Assembly (NCBI GenBank): GCA_964361785.1
Contig: CAYIBX010000005.1
Span: 1-55,395 of the forward strand
Length of the DNA stretch: 55,395 bases
From: UBA927 sp964361785
GTDB lineage: Bacteria > Patescibacteriota > Microgenomatia > UBA10105 > UBA927
Reading direction: 5' to 3'
The translations under genes were made by a program, and so were the position numbers. The first letter of the stretch is position 1. Each line of letters opens with the position of its first letter. Positions 9,099-16,810 of this stretch are shown here, piece by piece. The notes under the pieces were generated by a model. It made no database searches, was not told the origin of the DNA, and saw only the letters and a program-made list of their open reading frames with translations.

Positions 9099-11150
9099 TT
9101 AATCTTTAATAGATTCAATTTTACTCTCTTTGCGTATTTCACTCAAGAGGGGAATAGTAGCATGATCAACTTGCGATGCAAAAAGTATGTCTACCTCCGT
9201 TTTCGCAGCGTGTACAAGTGAGGCATTCGTATACGAGGCAATTTTTAGGTCCGGCAACCCGTGTTGACGTGTCCCGAAGAGTTGGCCGGGCCCACGAAGA
9301 GTCAAATCGAGCTCTGCAAGCTCTGGTCCGCTGTGGGTAGTTTCCAGTGCTTTTAATCGTTTGATGGAGAGTTCTTGTATACTCTCTGTAAATAGTAAAC
9401 AATATGAAGACAAATCGTTTCTTCCTACGCGACCTCGTAGTTGATGAAGTTGCGATAATCCAAATCGATCTGCAGCCTCAATAACCATGATGGTGGCATT
9501 GGGGATATCGATACCCACTTCTACCACTGGGGTGGAGACGAGAATATCGATTTTTTTGGCACGAAAGTCAGCTAAAAGCGTATCTTTTTCTTTCGGTTTC
9601 ATCCGGCCGTGCAAAAGTCCCACGCGAAAATCTTTAAATTCATGAGCTTTCAAGTGTTCATATTCAGATGTAGCAGCTTTGACCGTGACTAAGGTATCGG
9701 ATTCTTCTATAAGCGGACACACGATAAACGCTTGTGTTTTATGTGTCGCAAGCTCTTTTCGTATCCATTCGTATCCCGCCATTCGCTTCTCTTCTGGCAC
9801 CACCCACGTGGTCACAGGTTTTCTTCCTGATGGCATGTGTGTGAGCGTTGAGAGATCCATTTCGCCATACACCACGCGCGCGAGGGTGCGCGGTATTGGT
9901 GTGGCTGTCATGGTGAGCAAATGCGGTGTGGATTTGGCTTTGCTAGTACCTAATAAAATATTGCGTTGTGACACGCCAAAGCGTTGTTGTTCATCAATCA
10001 CGACGAGTCCTACGTTGTTGATACTTTCATTCGTAGAAAGGAGTGCGTGTGTGCCAATCGTAATATGGGCAATGTTTATCCCTTCGTAATTTTTTTGTTC
10101 TTTTTTTTGTCCTGTAATTAATCGGATGTGAATAAGGAGTTTTTCAAAAAGCTTTGTGATCGTTTGATAATGTTGGCTAGCGAGTATTTGCGTGGGTGCC
10201 ATCAGGATTGAGGGAAATCCACTCGTGTGAGCTATATACATAGCTATTGCTGCGACCACCGTTTTCCCTGATCCCACGTCTCCCTCAAGAAGTCTATTCA
10301 TGGGAATATTTTTGCCTATATCCTGTCGTATTTCTTTGATCGACTGTAATTGATCGTCAGTTAAGCCAAATGGTAATCGTGTGATAATCGTTTCAAGTGG
10401 TGCATCATGTATTGTTAATATTGGTGCGTGGGTAAGAAGCTCACGTTGCTTCTTTCTGTATGCTGATTTGGCGATAAGAAGAAACATTTCATCAAATGCG
10501 AGTCTTGCTTTGGCTGTTTGCGCCTCGTCAAGTGTTGTTGGAAAATGGACATTTTGTAATGCTCTCGTAAGTGGTATGAGTTTTTGACGAGTAAGAATAT
10601 CTTGTGAGAGTGATTCTTCTAACTTTGGGAGACACGTTTGCAATATAAAATTTACGCGACCCCGCAGCCATTTGGATGTGACGCCTGCGGTCTCTGGATA
10701 TATCGGTACAAGGCGACCAGTGTGTAGATGTGCATCTATTCCGTCCATCGGTTCATAGACTGGGGATTCTAATACGAGTTTGGACGCAAACCAATTGGCT
10801 TTGCCAGAAACACTCACGGTAGTTTGTGGTTTGAGTATTTTGGTGAGAAACATTTGGTTGTACCATACGCATTCTATGTGTCCCGTCTCATCTGATAACA
10901 CTGCTCTCTGCATGCGTTTGCCTGATTTGGTGAAAATGTTAACGATCGATTCGATCGTCCCGACGACGGTCACCGAATCCTGCGGACGTATGCCACTAAT
11001 GTTGGTTGTGTGGCGATAATCGTCGTAGCGAAATGGAATATGGTAGAGAAGATCACGTACCGTGTATATGCCAAGTTTTTCTAACTTCTCTGCCATCGCA
11101 GGACCGACGCGCGGGATATATTGTGCAGGAGATGAAAGTTCTAGTTGCAT
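9099..11150 (-). CDS. recG: ATP-dependent DNA helicase RecG
   Basis: 683 aa, family-typical. The N-terminal wedge/OB domain contains the usual helix-hairpin (YIPRVGPAMAEKLEKLGI, DLLYHIPFRYDD). Walker A is GDVGSGKT at residues 290-297, motif II is DEQQ at ~386-389, motif III is TMTATPIPR, and motif VI is QLRGRVGR. The C-terminal TRG motif region is present (LRGPGQLFGTRQHGLPDL). RecG reverses stalled forks and processes R-loops. It is preceded by two micro-ORFs (11161-11489) in the same direction. Confidence 0.97.
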   Translation of the reverse strand: MQLELSSPAQYIPRVGPAMAEKLEKLGIYTVRDLLYHIPFRYDDYRHTTNISGIRPQDSVTVVGTIESIVNIFTKSGKRMQRAVLSDETGHIECVWYNQMFLTKILKPQTTVSVSGKANWFASKLVLESPVYEPMDGIDAHLHTGRLVPIYPETAGVTSKWLRGRVNFILQTCLPKLEESLSQDILTRQKLIPLTRALQNVHFPTTLDEAQTAKARLAFDEMFLLIAKSAYRKKQRELLTHAPILTIHDAPLETIITRLPFGLTDDQLQSIKEIRQDIGKNIPMNRLLEGDVGSGKTVVAAIAMYIAHTSGFPSILMAPTQILASQHYQTITKLFEKLLIHIRLITGQKKEQKNYEGINIAHITIGTHALLSTNESINNVGLVVIDEQQRFGVSQRNILLGTSKAKSTPHLLTMTATPIPRTLARVVYGEMDLSTLTHMPSGRKPVTTWVVPEEKRMAGYEWIRKELATHKTQAFIVCPLIEESDTLVTVKAATSEYEHLKAHEFKDFRVGLLHGRMKPKEKDTLLADFRAKKIDILVSTPVVEVGIDIPNATIMVIEAADRFGLSQLHQLRGRVGRNDLSSYCLLFTESIQELSIKRLKALETTHSGPELAELDLTLRGPGQLFGTRQHGLPDLKIASYTNASLVHAAKTEVDILFASQVDHATIPLLSEIRKESKIESIKD

Positions 11151-11160
11151 GATTTGTTTT

Positions 11161-11307
11161 CTATCTTGGTGTAAGTGCTTCGGTAAGTGCGTGGCTCATG
11201 AGATTTTCTAATTGAGCATAGTCGCCAGCGTCAGCGGCTTGCATCGCAGTAAGATCAGTTTCTTTGTATGAGGTTGCGCCCTTGGGTTTTGTGCTAGATC
11301 GTTTCAT
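11161..11307 (-). CDS. Micro-ORF, 48 aa, unknown
   Basis: Short hydrophilic protein (MKRSSTKPKGATSYKETD...), acidic in the middle and predicted helical (LTAMQAADAGDYAQLENLM). Its ATG overlaps the TGA of the 61-aa ORF upstream (ATGA), the coupling used by proven genes here, and it ends 10 nt before recG. That arrangement is the main reason to accept it. I recognise no family. Confidence 0.5.
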   Translation of the reverse strand: MKRSSTKPKGATSYKETDLTAMQAADAGDYAQLENLMSHALTEALTPR

Positions 11308-11489
11308 CGTTTAACTAAAAGAGAGCGAATGGACTTGCAGGTAACCGATTCTCCCTCAAGTTTTGTAGTTCGGAATATGAGTTCCGGCATAAATGCACGA
11401 AATAGGGATAAAAGAGATTGTTTACTCTGCTTTGCTTTTCGAAAGCTCTTATATCGTCTCTGTAACGTAGTTCGTTGCTTGACTGTCAT
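11304..11489 (-). CDS. Small basic protein, 61 aa, unknown
   Basis: Strongly basic N-terminal half (TVKQRTTLQRRYKSFRKAKQ), with one Cys. No recognised domain, though the charge would suit nucleic-acid binding. It has a plausible promoter at 11502-11509 and is coupled to the 48-aa ORF and then recG. It could instead be a leader peptide for the recG operon. Confidence 0.5.
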   Translation of the reverse strand: MTVKQRTTLQRRYKSFRKAKQSKQSLLSLFRAFMPELIFRTTKLEGESVTCKSIRSLLVKR

Positions 11490-11501
11490 ACGTGAGGTTT
11501 A

Positions 11502-11509
11502 GTATAGCA
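11502..11509 (-). promoter_or_regulatory. Extended -10 promoter of the micro-ORF/recG operon
   Basis: On the minus strand TATACT (11502-11507) is preceded by TGC, forming an extended -10 element. The -35 at 17 nt is poor. The ATG at 11489 is 12 nt away, so the leader would be about 6 nt. Confidence 0.4.
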
Positions 11510-11524
11510 CAAAGTTGTTGAAAT

Positions 11525-11635
11525 TTACTTCAATCCGCCGGAGAGAAGTGGGATAAACGATGTCGCAACGAGTGCAAGTGATGCAATAACCACAATCACT
11601 TTCCAAATCATTTCATGTTTTCGAAAAAAGTTCAT
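11525..11635 (-). CDS. 36-aa single-pass membrane micropeptide
   Basis: Starts 1 nt after the tyrS stop. It has a basic N-terminus (NFFRKHEM), one hydrophobic helix of about 22 residues (IWKVIVVIASLALVATSFIP) and a short tail ending LSGGLK. The layout, positive-inside charge and tight linkage support a real small membrane protein co-transcribed with tyrS under the T-box. Function unknown. Confidence 0.5.
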   Translation of the reverse strand: MNFFRKHEMIWKVIVVIASLALVATSFIPLLSGGLK

Positions 11636-11636
11636 A

Positions 11637-12845
11637 TTACTTTTTAATAACTTTAAGAATCGTATGGGGTCCAATATTTATTATATCATTATTATTTAGG
11701 AGAGTGCCATCATTTTCTCTTAGCAATGTTGAGTTGTTTATGTCTATGCTTCCTGATGTAATCAAACGTTTCACTTCAGACTTGCTTTTGTTGTATGGAG
11801 CAGCCCCGAGTGCTTCATATATGGTTGCATTGCTTATTAATACAACAGGTTTTGCAATAGCTGCTTTTGCTGATACGGTTTGTTGCGTGGTGTGTGAGAA
11901 GGCTTGTTCAAACGAACATTGTGCTCTTTCAGCATCCATTTCTGAATTAAATGATTTCGTAAGCTCAAAGGCTAAGCGTTTTTTCCATACCATAGGGTTA
12001 TCCCCTGCTTTTATTTTCTTTTTCATCGTATCTATGGCGTCCATGGGTGTATCAGTAAGTAACGTAAAACATGGGATGATTGCGTCGTCTCCCAAAGACA
12101 TAATTTTGCCATAAAAATCCGTTGGCTCGTCTGCAAGTCCTATGACGTTTCCCTCCGTTTTGCCAATTTTTGTACCCTTGCTATCAGTCAGAAGTGGCAC
12201 AGTCATTACAAATTTTTCTCTGTGTTGAATTTGAGAAACCAATTTTCTTCCCGCGATCATGTTAAACATTTGATCAGTCCCACCGAGTTCTAGATCGATG
12301 TTCATAGCCACTGAGTCGTACCCCACCATAAGGGGGTATAAAAATTCGTGAAGTCCGATTTGATCAGAGCGTTTGATTCTGGCTTGGAACATATCGCGTT
12401 CGATCATTTGTTGTACGGTGAAGTGTGACGCCAAGCGTATGACATCTGCAAATGATAGTTTTGATAACCATTCGTTATTAAACAATACTTCGACAGGATT
12501 ATCTCCATCAAATTTAAGTATTTTTGACGCTTGCCTTTGATATTCTTTTGCGTTTTCTAACACTTGCTCATGGGTAAGGATTGGTCGAGCATCTGCTTTC
12601 CCAGATGGATCGCCAATAGTTGCAGTAAAATCTCCAATAAGAAATATGACTTTGTGTCCTAATTCTTGGAATTTGCGTAATTTACGCATGGCGACGGAGT
12701 GTCCTATATGAAGTCGCGCGCCAGTAGGATCAAATCCTTGGTAGAGGCGAAGTTTTTGGTCGCTTCTTAAAACTTTTTCCAGCGCTTCTTTGCTTGGCAA
12801 TATTGTGTCTACGCCTCGAGATAATAAATGATCTATAGCATCCAT
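11637..12845 (-). CDS. tyrS: Tyrosyl-tRNA synthetase
   Basis: 402 aa. Class I synthetase with HIGH at residues 46-49 and a KMSKS-equivalent KIGKT at 226-230 inside SKGTKIGKTEGN. A C-terminal S4 RNA-binding domain is visible (KSEVKRLITSGSIDINN ...). This is the TyrZ-like subfamily. It is the third gene downstream of a T-box with a UAC specifier, after tRNA-Tyr and an unknown ORF, so expression should rise when tRNA-Tyr is uncharged. Confidence 0.96.
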   Translation of the reverse strand: MDAIDHLLSRGVDTILPSKEALEKVLRSDQKLRLYQGFDPTGARLHIGHSVAMRKLRKFQELGHKVIFLIGDFTATIGDPSGKADARPILTHEQVLENAKEYQRQASKILKFDGDNPVEVLFNNEWLSKLSFADVIRLASHFTVQQMIERDMFQARIKRSDQIGLHEFLYPLMVGYDSVAMNIDLELGGTDQMFNMIAGRKLVSQIQHREKFVMTVPLLTDSKGTKIGKTEGNVIGLADEPTDFYGKIMSLGDDAIIPCFTLLTDTPMDAIDTMKKKIKAGDNPMVWKKRLAFELTKSFNSEMDAERAQCSFEQAFSHTTQQTVSAKAAIAKPVVLISNATIYEALGAAPYNKSKSEVKRLITSGSIDINNSTLLRENDGTLLNNNDIINIGPHTILKVIKK

Positions 12846-12874
12846 AATTTTCTCCTTTACTATACCATAGTTAT

Positions 12875-13756
12875 TTAGCTATGAGTAGAAAGATCAATAA
12901 TAAATTGTATTTTCTCCGCGAGTGTTTCTTTTGGAATACGAATAAAGAGTGATTCAAACAGTCGCACGATGCTTCCCATATGATTGAGTGCCGCGCGAGC
13001 CATCTCATCATCTTTTCGTGTAGAGAAGAGATCGAGTTTTTCTTTCACATTTTCATTAGGTGATAAAAGTATTCGGGACTCCCCTTCTATAGAAATGTAG
13101 GGTGATGCTTTTGGACGATTACTATCAAAAGTTTTACCAGCTTTACAATGCAAAAATGATAACGGCAATGCATGAGCGTCACGAATTTGTGAGTCAAAAA
13201 ATCGTTCATCATGACCCTGCGGAATTGGATCATTATTGATGGACCAGCCAAGTTTGAGTCTGACATTTTTGACGTTCGTAAACCATGTCATATCTGCGAT
13301 TTCTTTTTGTAGGTATTGATTTGGCATATTTGGCATAGTTTCTAAGATGGTTTGAAATTGAGGGTCCGTATGAATATCAGAGCTTAAGATAACGGTAAAA
13401 TTTTTAAGACGCAGATTTCTTATAACTTTTATACAGGTAGATTTCATTTCGTTTGTGCGTTTTTGTATTATTTCATCGGTCATGAATGTATTTGTTCTCG
13501 CATGCTCATCTGCGATAAGTACAAAGATAGTATCGAGTGAGAGTTCTCGTTGCAATTTTTCGGCTAAAAAGAAAAAGGAAAGAATGTCAAAAGGGATGGC
13601 GGTAGCTGGCTCTTTACTGGTGCAGAGTCCGATGCCAAAAAATAATGATGGATTCACAGTGGACAAAAGCAAGTCCCAATCTATGAAATCCGACGAAAGA
13701 CCCTCTATAAAAAGTGGCTCTTCCTTTAGGATCGATAAAAGTTTTTCTTTTTTCAT
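12875..13756 (-). CDS. Unknown protein of the T-box/tRNA-Tyr/tyrS unit (293 aa)
   Basis: No confident family. It starts 3 nt after the discriminator base of tRNA-Tyr with no Shine-Dalgarno, so its mRNA may be created by tRNA 3'-end processing. Visible traits: a Rossmann-like strand-helix pattern (LDTIFVLIADEHARTN), a conserved-looking PQGHDERFFDSQIRD segment, and a late KASPYISIEGESRILLSP stretch whose position recalls a KMSKS loop. This could be a degenerate class I synthetase-like or nucleotidyltransferase-like protein; that is speculation. Placement between tRNA-Tyr and tyrS under a Tyr T-box argues for a role in tRNA-Tyr metabolism. Confidence 0.6.
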   Translation of the reverse strand: MKKEKLLSILKEEPLFIEGLSSDFIDWDLLLSTVNPSLFFGIGLCTSKEPATAIPFDILSFFFLAEKLQRELSLDTIFVLIADEHARTNTFMTDEIIQKRTNEMKSTCIKVIRNLRLKNFTVILSSDIHTDPQFQTILETMPNMPNQYLQKEIADMTWFTNVKNVRLKLGWSINNDPIPQGHDERFFDSQIRDAHALPLSFLHCKAGKTFDSNRPKASPYISIEGESRILLSPNENVKEKLDLFSTRKDDEMARAALNHMGSIVRLFESLFIRIPKETLAEKIQFIIDLSTHS

Positions 13757-13759
13757 AGG

Positions 13760-13844
13760 TGCTGAGACTAGGATTCGAACCTAGGAAGCTCTTTCGAGCG
13801 ACAGATTTACAGTCTGTAGCGATTGACCACTCCGCCATCTCAGC
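13760..13844 (-). tRNA. tRNA-Tyr (GUA)
   Basis: Acceptor GCTGAGA pairs with TCTCAGC; anticodon GTA in loop CTGTAAA; long class II variable arm; T-loop TTCGAAT; discriminator A. CCA is not fully encoded (ACCT follows). It lies 8 nt downstream of the T-box terminator. Confidence 0.97.
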
Positions 13845-13852
13845 TTTTTAAC

Positions 13853-13910
13853 AAAAAAAACACCCGTGTACGTCCCCTTCAATAAAGAAAGAGATATACA
13901 AGGGTGTTTT
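13853..13910 (-). terminator. T-box-controlled intrinsic terminator
   Basis: AAAACACCC (13902-13910) pairs with GGGTGTTTT, followed by a run of eight T on the minus strand. It is mutually exclusive with the T-box antiterminator just upstream, and stands before tRNA-Tyr. Confidence 0.85.
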
Positions 13911-14201
13911 AGACAAACACGGTACCACCTTGTTTTACTAGGAGTTATGGATTTTTAGCCATAAAAAATCCCGCCGAGACGGGATAACCTAGTCTCATTT
14001 GTATGCTCCGCTTATGGCGACACATACATTCTGCTATTACGGGCGTATCCGGATTGACTTACTTTTATTTTCAGTCTTTCAGCTCGTGGAGGGTATTTCA
14101 AAAAATAAAATTCGGCAAGTCTTGCATCACCCGCTTGCTTTCTTTTTGTCACTTTTATCTTTTTACTTCAGTCTCCGTCAGTGCTTTTCGTATTAACTTG
14201 T
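13853..14201 (-). promoter_or_regulatory. T-box riboswitch, tyrosine specifier UAC
   Basis: All core parts are visible on the minus strand. Stem I: an A-rich strand (14150-14168) pairs with a T-rich strand (14101-14110); the specifier loop has GAAGTA on the 5' side and GAAATACC on the 3' side, placing UAC at 14093-14095. A distal GCAAG/CTTGC hairpin follows. The T-box core AAGGTGGTACCGTG lies at about 13919-13932, with the UGGU bulge (13924-13927) complementary to the ACC(A) end of an A73 tRNA such as the tRNA-Tyr encoded just downstream. The terminator (13853-13910) closes the leader. T-boxes sense uncharged tRNA and antiterminate. Confidence 0.92.
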
Positions 14202-14207
14202 CGTTAG

Positions 14208-14236
14208 TTTATAGCACACGTTGTCATCGTTGTCAA
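14208..14236 (-). promoter_or_regulatory. Promoter of the Tyr T-box operon
   Basis: Consensus TTGACA (14231-14236), 17-nt spacer, TATAAA (14208-14213). Predicted start near 14201. It overlaps the divergent PBP promoter (14221-14249), so the two may compete for polymerase. Confidence 0.8.
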
Positions 14237-14249
14237 ACGACAGTACAAT
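14221..14249 (+). promoter_or_regulatory. Promoter of the class A PBP gene
   Basis: TTGTCA (14221-14226), 17-nt spacer, TACAAT (14244-14249). The ATG at 14258 is 8 nt away, implying a leaderless or nearly leaderless mRNA. Confidence 0.65.
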
Positions 14250-14257
14250 AGTGTTGT

Positions 14258-16810
14258 ATGTATCAATTGTATTTAGAACGTCAACAAAGAAAGTTATTTG
14301 GGTCGCGATCGGCAAGAATTAAAACGATGAGTATTGTCGCATTTGGGAGTTTTTTTCTTCTTATTTTTGGACTCCTGTGTGTCGCTATATTATTTGCGTG
14401 GTATGCTAAAGATCTACCTCGTCCGGATAAAGTACAGCGGAAAGATGGCTTATCTACCATTATTCTCGATCGGAATGGAGAGAAATTGTATGACATATTT
14501 GCCGATGCTAATAGGATTCCTGCTAAATGGGAAGAAGTGCCACAGTGCTTAAAGGATGCCACAGTGGCTGTAGAAGATAAAGATTTTTATAAACATCAGG
14601 GATTATCGACCACTGGAATTTTGCGCGCTCTTATCCGCACAGTCCTTTTTCATGATACACAAGGTGGATCGACACTGACACAGCAATTGGTGAAAAATGT
14701 TTTACTCTCTACCGAGCAAACATTGCCTCGTAAAATGAAGGAAGCAATTCTTTCTATCCAAATAGAACGAAAGTACTCAAAAAACGATATTCTTCTCATG
14801 TATTTAAATGAAGTGCCATATGGCGGTACGGCTATAGGAGTAAAAGCTGCAGCGGAACACTACTTTAGTAAAGACGTCAAAAATTTGTCTATGCCAGAAT
14901 GCGTGATGCTTGCGGGTCTGCCACAGTCCCCTACGACCTATTCGCCATTTACCGGTGAGCCCAAAGCGTATATCAGTCGCACTACCCAAGTATTGCGACG
15001 TATGAGAGAGGACGGATATCTTACCGTAGTTTCAGAAGGAGAAATACGAAAGGCTCTGGATACAGTTGTATTTTCTGCAGGTGATGGTAATTTACGCGCT
15101 CCGCACTTTGTCGCATATGTCAAAGATTTGTTGGTACAAAAATTTGGTGAAAAAATGGTAGAAACAGGCGGGCTCAAGGTGACGACCACGCTCGATTGGA
15201 AACTGCAGGAAACCAGCCAGATAGCTGTGAAAGAGGAGGTAGATAAAGCAAAAAAGTTAAAAGTAGGAAACGGTGCAGCTGTTGTTTTGGATCCAAATAC
15301 AGGTGAAATTCTTACCATGGTAGGAAGCAAAGATTATGGCGCGACGGAAAGTTCTGGATTTAAGTTTAACGTCGTAACGCAAAGCTTACGGCAACCCGGT
15401 TCTGCGATAAAGCCATTTGTCTATGCTGCAGCGTTTACTAAGGGGTATACACCTTCATCGCTTCTTCTAGATGTAGATACCAAGTATCCTTCAGGAGATG
15501 TAAACAAGCCCGAATATAATCCAAAAAATTATGATAGTAAGTATAGAGGTCCTGTGCAACTTCGGTACGCACTCGGCAATTCCATAAACACTATAGCAGT
15601 AAAGACGACAGCACTGGCAGGGGTAAAGGAAGTATTACGACTGAGCTTTGCATTAGGACTTACGACGCTAGAGCCTACCAATGATAATCTCAAACGATTA
15701 GGTCTGTCACTGGCTCTCGGTGGTGGCGAGGTACACATGCTTGATCTGGCTAGTGCTTATGGCGTCTTTGCGACAGGCGGCAAACGCGCGGACCCTGTGG
15801 CAATACTTAGGGTAGAAAATAGTACAGGAAAGGTTATCTTTGAACAAAAATTTGCAACGCTACGTGAAGAACTTGATCCACCTGTCGCATTTCTTATCTC
15901 ATCAATTCTTTCGGACAATGAAGCGCGCAAAGATACGTTTGGATTGAAGTCTTATCTTTTTATCTCAGGGAAAACGGTAGCCGCCAAGACCGGAACAACG
16001 GATGACAAGCGGGACAACTGGACCGCAGGATACACGCCCAAACGCGTGGTCGTGACGTGGGTTGGAAATAATGATAATACGCCCATGCATCCGTCACTTG
16101 CATCTGGTATCACGGGGGCAGCTCCTATCTGGAATCGCATTGTGCGCGAAGCATTGAAGGATTTGCCTGACGAGAATTTTTTGCGCCCAGATGAAATAAT
16201 TGAAATGGACATAGACGGTTTTGGTGGTGGTACGCCTGTAGATGGACAGCCAACGCGAAAAGAGTTTTTTGTGAAAGGCACAGAACCGACTGGCCCTTCA
16301 GCAATTTATCAAAAGTTAAAAATTTCTCGTAAAGACAATTCTAAATTAGCAAATAGTGTAGAGGTCGCCACAGGCGATTATGAAGAAAAACTCTATATTG
16401 TCTTTGCTGAAGACGATCCGGTCTCCGGAGATGGCAAAAATAGATGGCAAGAAGGGATCAATGGATGGATAGTGGGACAAGATAGTAAATATAGGCCGCC
16501 CACAGAGACCCAATCAGGGACAGATCAGGTAGTCGTGAGCATTAAAAAGCCACAGGATGGGGAGAGAATAGATGATAATACCGTTACTATTGAGATAGAA
16601 ACATTTACCACAGAAGATATCGAACGGGTAGAAATCTTTGTGGATGGAGACAAAAAGAAAGAGCGACAGGAGAAATCATTTAGTGAAACTATCACAGTAT
16701 CAAATGGATCACATACGATAACGGTAAAGGCGACGAATAAAAAAGGAAGAACGGATGAGCGAACGATTCATGTGGGGATCAAAGAACCCTACGCGACCCC
16801 TACCCCTTGA
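14258..16810 (+). CDS. Class A penicillin-binding protein (PBP1a-type)
   Basis: 850 aa bifunctional peptidoglycan polymerase. Order: cytoplasmic basic tail, membrane anchor at ~25-50, GT51 transglycosylase with VEDKDFYKHQG (E106) and GGSTLTQQLVKN, then transpeptidase with SAIK (Ser382), SIN (442-444) and KTGT (576-579). After the transpeptidase, about 90 residues form an Ig-like domain (VVSIKKPQDGERIDDNTVTI ...), ending in YATPTP. The ATG at 14258 sits 8 nt after the -10 box; Met24 (14327) is an alternative start with a longer leader but no clear Shine-Dalgarno. It ends convergently on pheT with an 11-nt overlap. Confidence 0.95.
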   Translation: MYQLYLERQQRKLFGSRSARIKTMSIVAFGSFFLLIFGLLCVAILFAWYAKDLPRPDKVQRKDGLSTIILDRNGEKLYDIFADANRIPAKWEEVPQCLKDATVAVEDKDFYKHQGLSTTGILRALIRTVLFHDTQGGSTLTQQLVKNVLLSTEQTLPRKMKEAILSIQIERKYSKNDILLMYLNEVPYGGTAIGVKAAAEHYFSKDVKNLSMPECVMLAGLPQSPTTYSPFTGEPKAYISRTTQVLRRMREDGYLTVVSEGEIRKALDTVVFSAGDGNLRAPHFVAYVKDLLVQKFGEKMVETGGLKVTTTLDWKLQETSQIAVKEEVDKAKKLKVGNGAAVVLDPNTGEILTMVGSKDYGATESSGFKFNVVTQSLRQPGSAIKPFVYAAAFTKGYTPSSLLLDVDTKYPSGDVNKPEYNPKNYDSKYRGPVQLRYALGNSINTIAVKTTALAGVKEVLRLSFALGLTTLEPTNDNLKRLGLSLALGGGEVHMLDLASAYGVFATGGKRADPVAILRVENSTGKVIFEQKFATLREELDPPVAFLISSILSDNEARKDTFGLKSYLFISGKTVAAKTGTTDDKRDNWTAGYTPKRVVVTWVGNNDNTPMHPSLASGITGAAPIWNRIVREALKDLPDENFLRPDEIIEMDIDGFGGGTPVDGQPTRKEFFVKGTEPTGPSAIYQKLKISRKDNSKLANSVEVATGDYEEKLYIVFAEDDPVSGDGKNRWQEGINGWIVGQDSKYRPPTETQSGTDQVVVSIKKPQDGERIDDNTVTIEIETFTTEDIERVEIFVDGDKKKERQEKSFSETITVSNGSHTITVKATNKKGRTDERTIHVGIKEPYATPTP

